Shown: positions 63,084 to 64,000 of the stretch, piece after piece
Layout of the letters: every line of letters begins with the position of its first letter
Numbering within the stretch: position 1 is the stretch's first letter
DNA from: Pseudomonas nicosulfuronedens
Lineage (GTDB): Bacteria > Pseudomonadota > Gammaproteobacteria > Pseudomonadales > Pseudomonadaceae
Length of the DNA stretch: 64,000 bases
Assembly: GCF_005877905.1 (NCBI RefSeq)
Contig: NZ_SWDV01000008.1
Span: 62,001 to 126,000 of the forward strand
Direction: 5' to 3'
Translations under genes and position numbers: made by a program
Notes under the pieces: generated by a model
What the model was told of the DNA's origin: nothing
Seen by the model: only the letters and a program-made list of their open reading frames with translations
The model's database searches: none

Positions 63084-64000
63084 ATGTTTGAACTGGTAGA
63101 TAACGTCCCGCAAACAGCAGTCATCAAAGTGATCGGCGTGGGTGGCGGCGGCGGTAACGCCGTGAACCACATGGCCAAGAACAACGTTGATGGCGTCGAA
63201 TTCATCTGTGCCAACACCGATGCGCAGGCGCTGAAGAACATCGCCGCGCGCACCGTGCTGCAACTCGGCCCGGGTGTGACCAAGGGTCTGGGCGCTGGCG
63301 CCAACCCTGAAGTAGGCCGCCAGGCCGCCATCGAGGACCGCGAGCGTATCGCCGAAGTCCTGGAAGGTGCCGACATGGTCTTCATCACCACCGGCATGGG
63401 TGGCGGTACCGGTACCGGTGCTGCGCCGATCATCGCCGAGGTTGCCAAGGAAATGGGCATCCTCACCGTGGCCGTGGTCACCCGTCCCTTCCCGTTCGAA
63501 GGTCGCAAGCGCATGCAGATCGCCGACGAAGGCATCCGCTCGCTGGCGGAAAGCGTCGACTCGCTGATCACCATCCCGAACGAAAAACTGCTGACCATCC
63601 TGGGCAAGGACGCGAGCCTGCTGGCCGCCTTCGCCAAGGCTGACGATGTACTGGCCGGTGCCGTTCGCGGTATCTCCGACATCATCAAGCGCCCGGGCAT
63701 GATCAACGTCGACTTCGCCGACGTGAAAACCGTCATGAGCGAAATGGGCATGGCCATGATGGGTACCGGTTGCGCCAGCGGCCCGAACCGCGCTCGCGAA
63801 GCGACCGAAGCCGCGATCCGCAACCCGCTGCTGGAAGACGTCAACCTGCAGGGCGCCCGCGGCATCCTGGTCAACATCACCGCCGGTCCGGACCTGTCCC
63901 TGGGCGAGTACTCCGACGTGGGTAACATCATCGAGCAGTTCGCTTCCGAGCACGCCACTGTGAAAGTGGGCACCGTGATCGATCCGGACATGCGCGACGA
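63084..64000 (+). CDS. ftsZ: Cell division GTPase FtsZ, 5' part (3' end outside window)
   Basis: The tubulin homologue forming the Z ring. 305 codons are visible of a usual length near 394. [11 protein letters not shown] at about residue 18, the tubulin signature [10 protein letters not shown] at about 103-112, and the synergy region are present. The frame is open to the window end, so the C-terminal linker and FtsA/ZipA-binding tail are missing. A purine-rich ribosome site (AAGGAAGGAGAGGGGAA) precedes the ATG. Confidence 0.97.
   Translation, partial: MFELVDNVPQTAVIKVIGVGGGGGNAVNHMAKNNVDGVEFICANTDAQALKNIAARTVLQLGPGVTKGLGAGANPEVGRQAAIEDRERIAEVLEGADMVFITTGMGGGTGTGAAPIIAEVAKEMGILTVAVVTRPFPFEGRKRMQIADEGIRSLAESVDSLITIPNEKLLTILGKDASLLAAFAKADDVLAGAVRGISDIIKRPGMINVDFADVKTVMSEMGMAMMGTGCASGPNRAREATEAAIRNPLLEDVNLQGARGILVNITAGPDLSLGEYSDVGNIIEQFASEHATVKVGTVIDPDMRD

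Overview
The window is a GC-rich (by eye about 63-65%) chromosomal segment of a Pseudomonas of the P. aeruginosa / nitroreducens / citronellolis type. Gene order and protein sequences follow, almost gene for gene, the region I remember as PA4470 (fumC1) to PA4407 (ftsZ) of P. aeruginosa. The only clear extra block is a three-gene iron-signalling cassette. Both ends cut genes: fumC at the left and ftsZ at the right.

Layout. (1) 1-3028, plus strand: the tail of the iron/manganese switch operon fumC - orfX - sodA, followed by a GufA/BbZIP-type ZIP metal transporter. (2) 3041-10155, minus strand: kdsD-kdsC-lptC-lptA-lptB (Kdo synthesis and LPS export), then rpoN-hpf-ptsN-rapZ-npr (sigma-54 and the nitrogen PTS branch). 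(3) 10394-18232, plus strand: mlaFEDCB (phospholipid transport), a terminator, then ibaG-murA-hisG-hisD-hisC. (4) 18287-24629: algW (minus), a Nif3-family gene (plus), mltB (minus) and cysD-cysNC (plus). (5) 24760-28955: the accessory cassette, an ECF sigma factor, a FecR-type anti-sigma factor and a FhuA/FiuA-class TonB receptor, with a promoter overlapped by a good Fur-box match. (6) 28968-37380: zapG (yhcB), an alpha/beta hydrolase, trpS, zapE, a secreted protein of unknown function, a GlxA-type AraC regulator divergent from a long-chain-type acyl-CoA dehydrogenase, and a Tas-like aldo-keto reductase. (7) 37627-42422, plus strand: rplM-rpsI, petABC (cytochrome bc1) and sspAB. (8) 42472-45857, minus strand: a BON lipoprotein, gmhA/diaA, yraN and lpoA. 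(9) 45985-64000, plus strand: rsmI, rnpB and the dcw cell-wall/division cluster from mraZ to ftsZ, preceded by a promoter and three MraZ boxes.

How the genes fit together. Most of the window builds or maintains the envelope: peptidoglycan precursors and septation (dcw, murA, mltB, lpoA), LPS (kds, lpt, gmhA), phospholipid asymmetry (mla, BON protein) and envelope-stress sensing (algW). Metal and oxidant themes appear twice: in the fumC-sodA-ZIP operon and in the receptor/FecR/sigma cassette. Gene units are separated by clear intrinsic terminators, several of them bidirectional between convergent genes.

I found no tRNA, CRISPR array, transposase, integrase or phage gene. The observations I rate highest are the accessory iron cassette, two promoters that appear to sit inside the terminator of the gene upstream, a large hairpin in front of hisD, a C-terminal extension on TrpRS, and the ZIP transporter paired with Mn-SOD. 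No convincing wholly new multi-gene system is visible.
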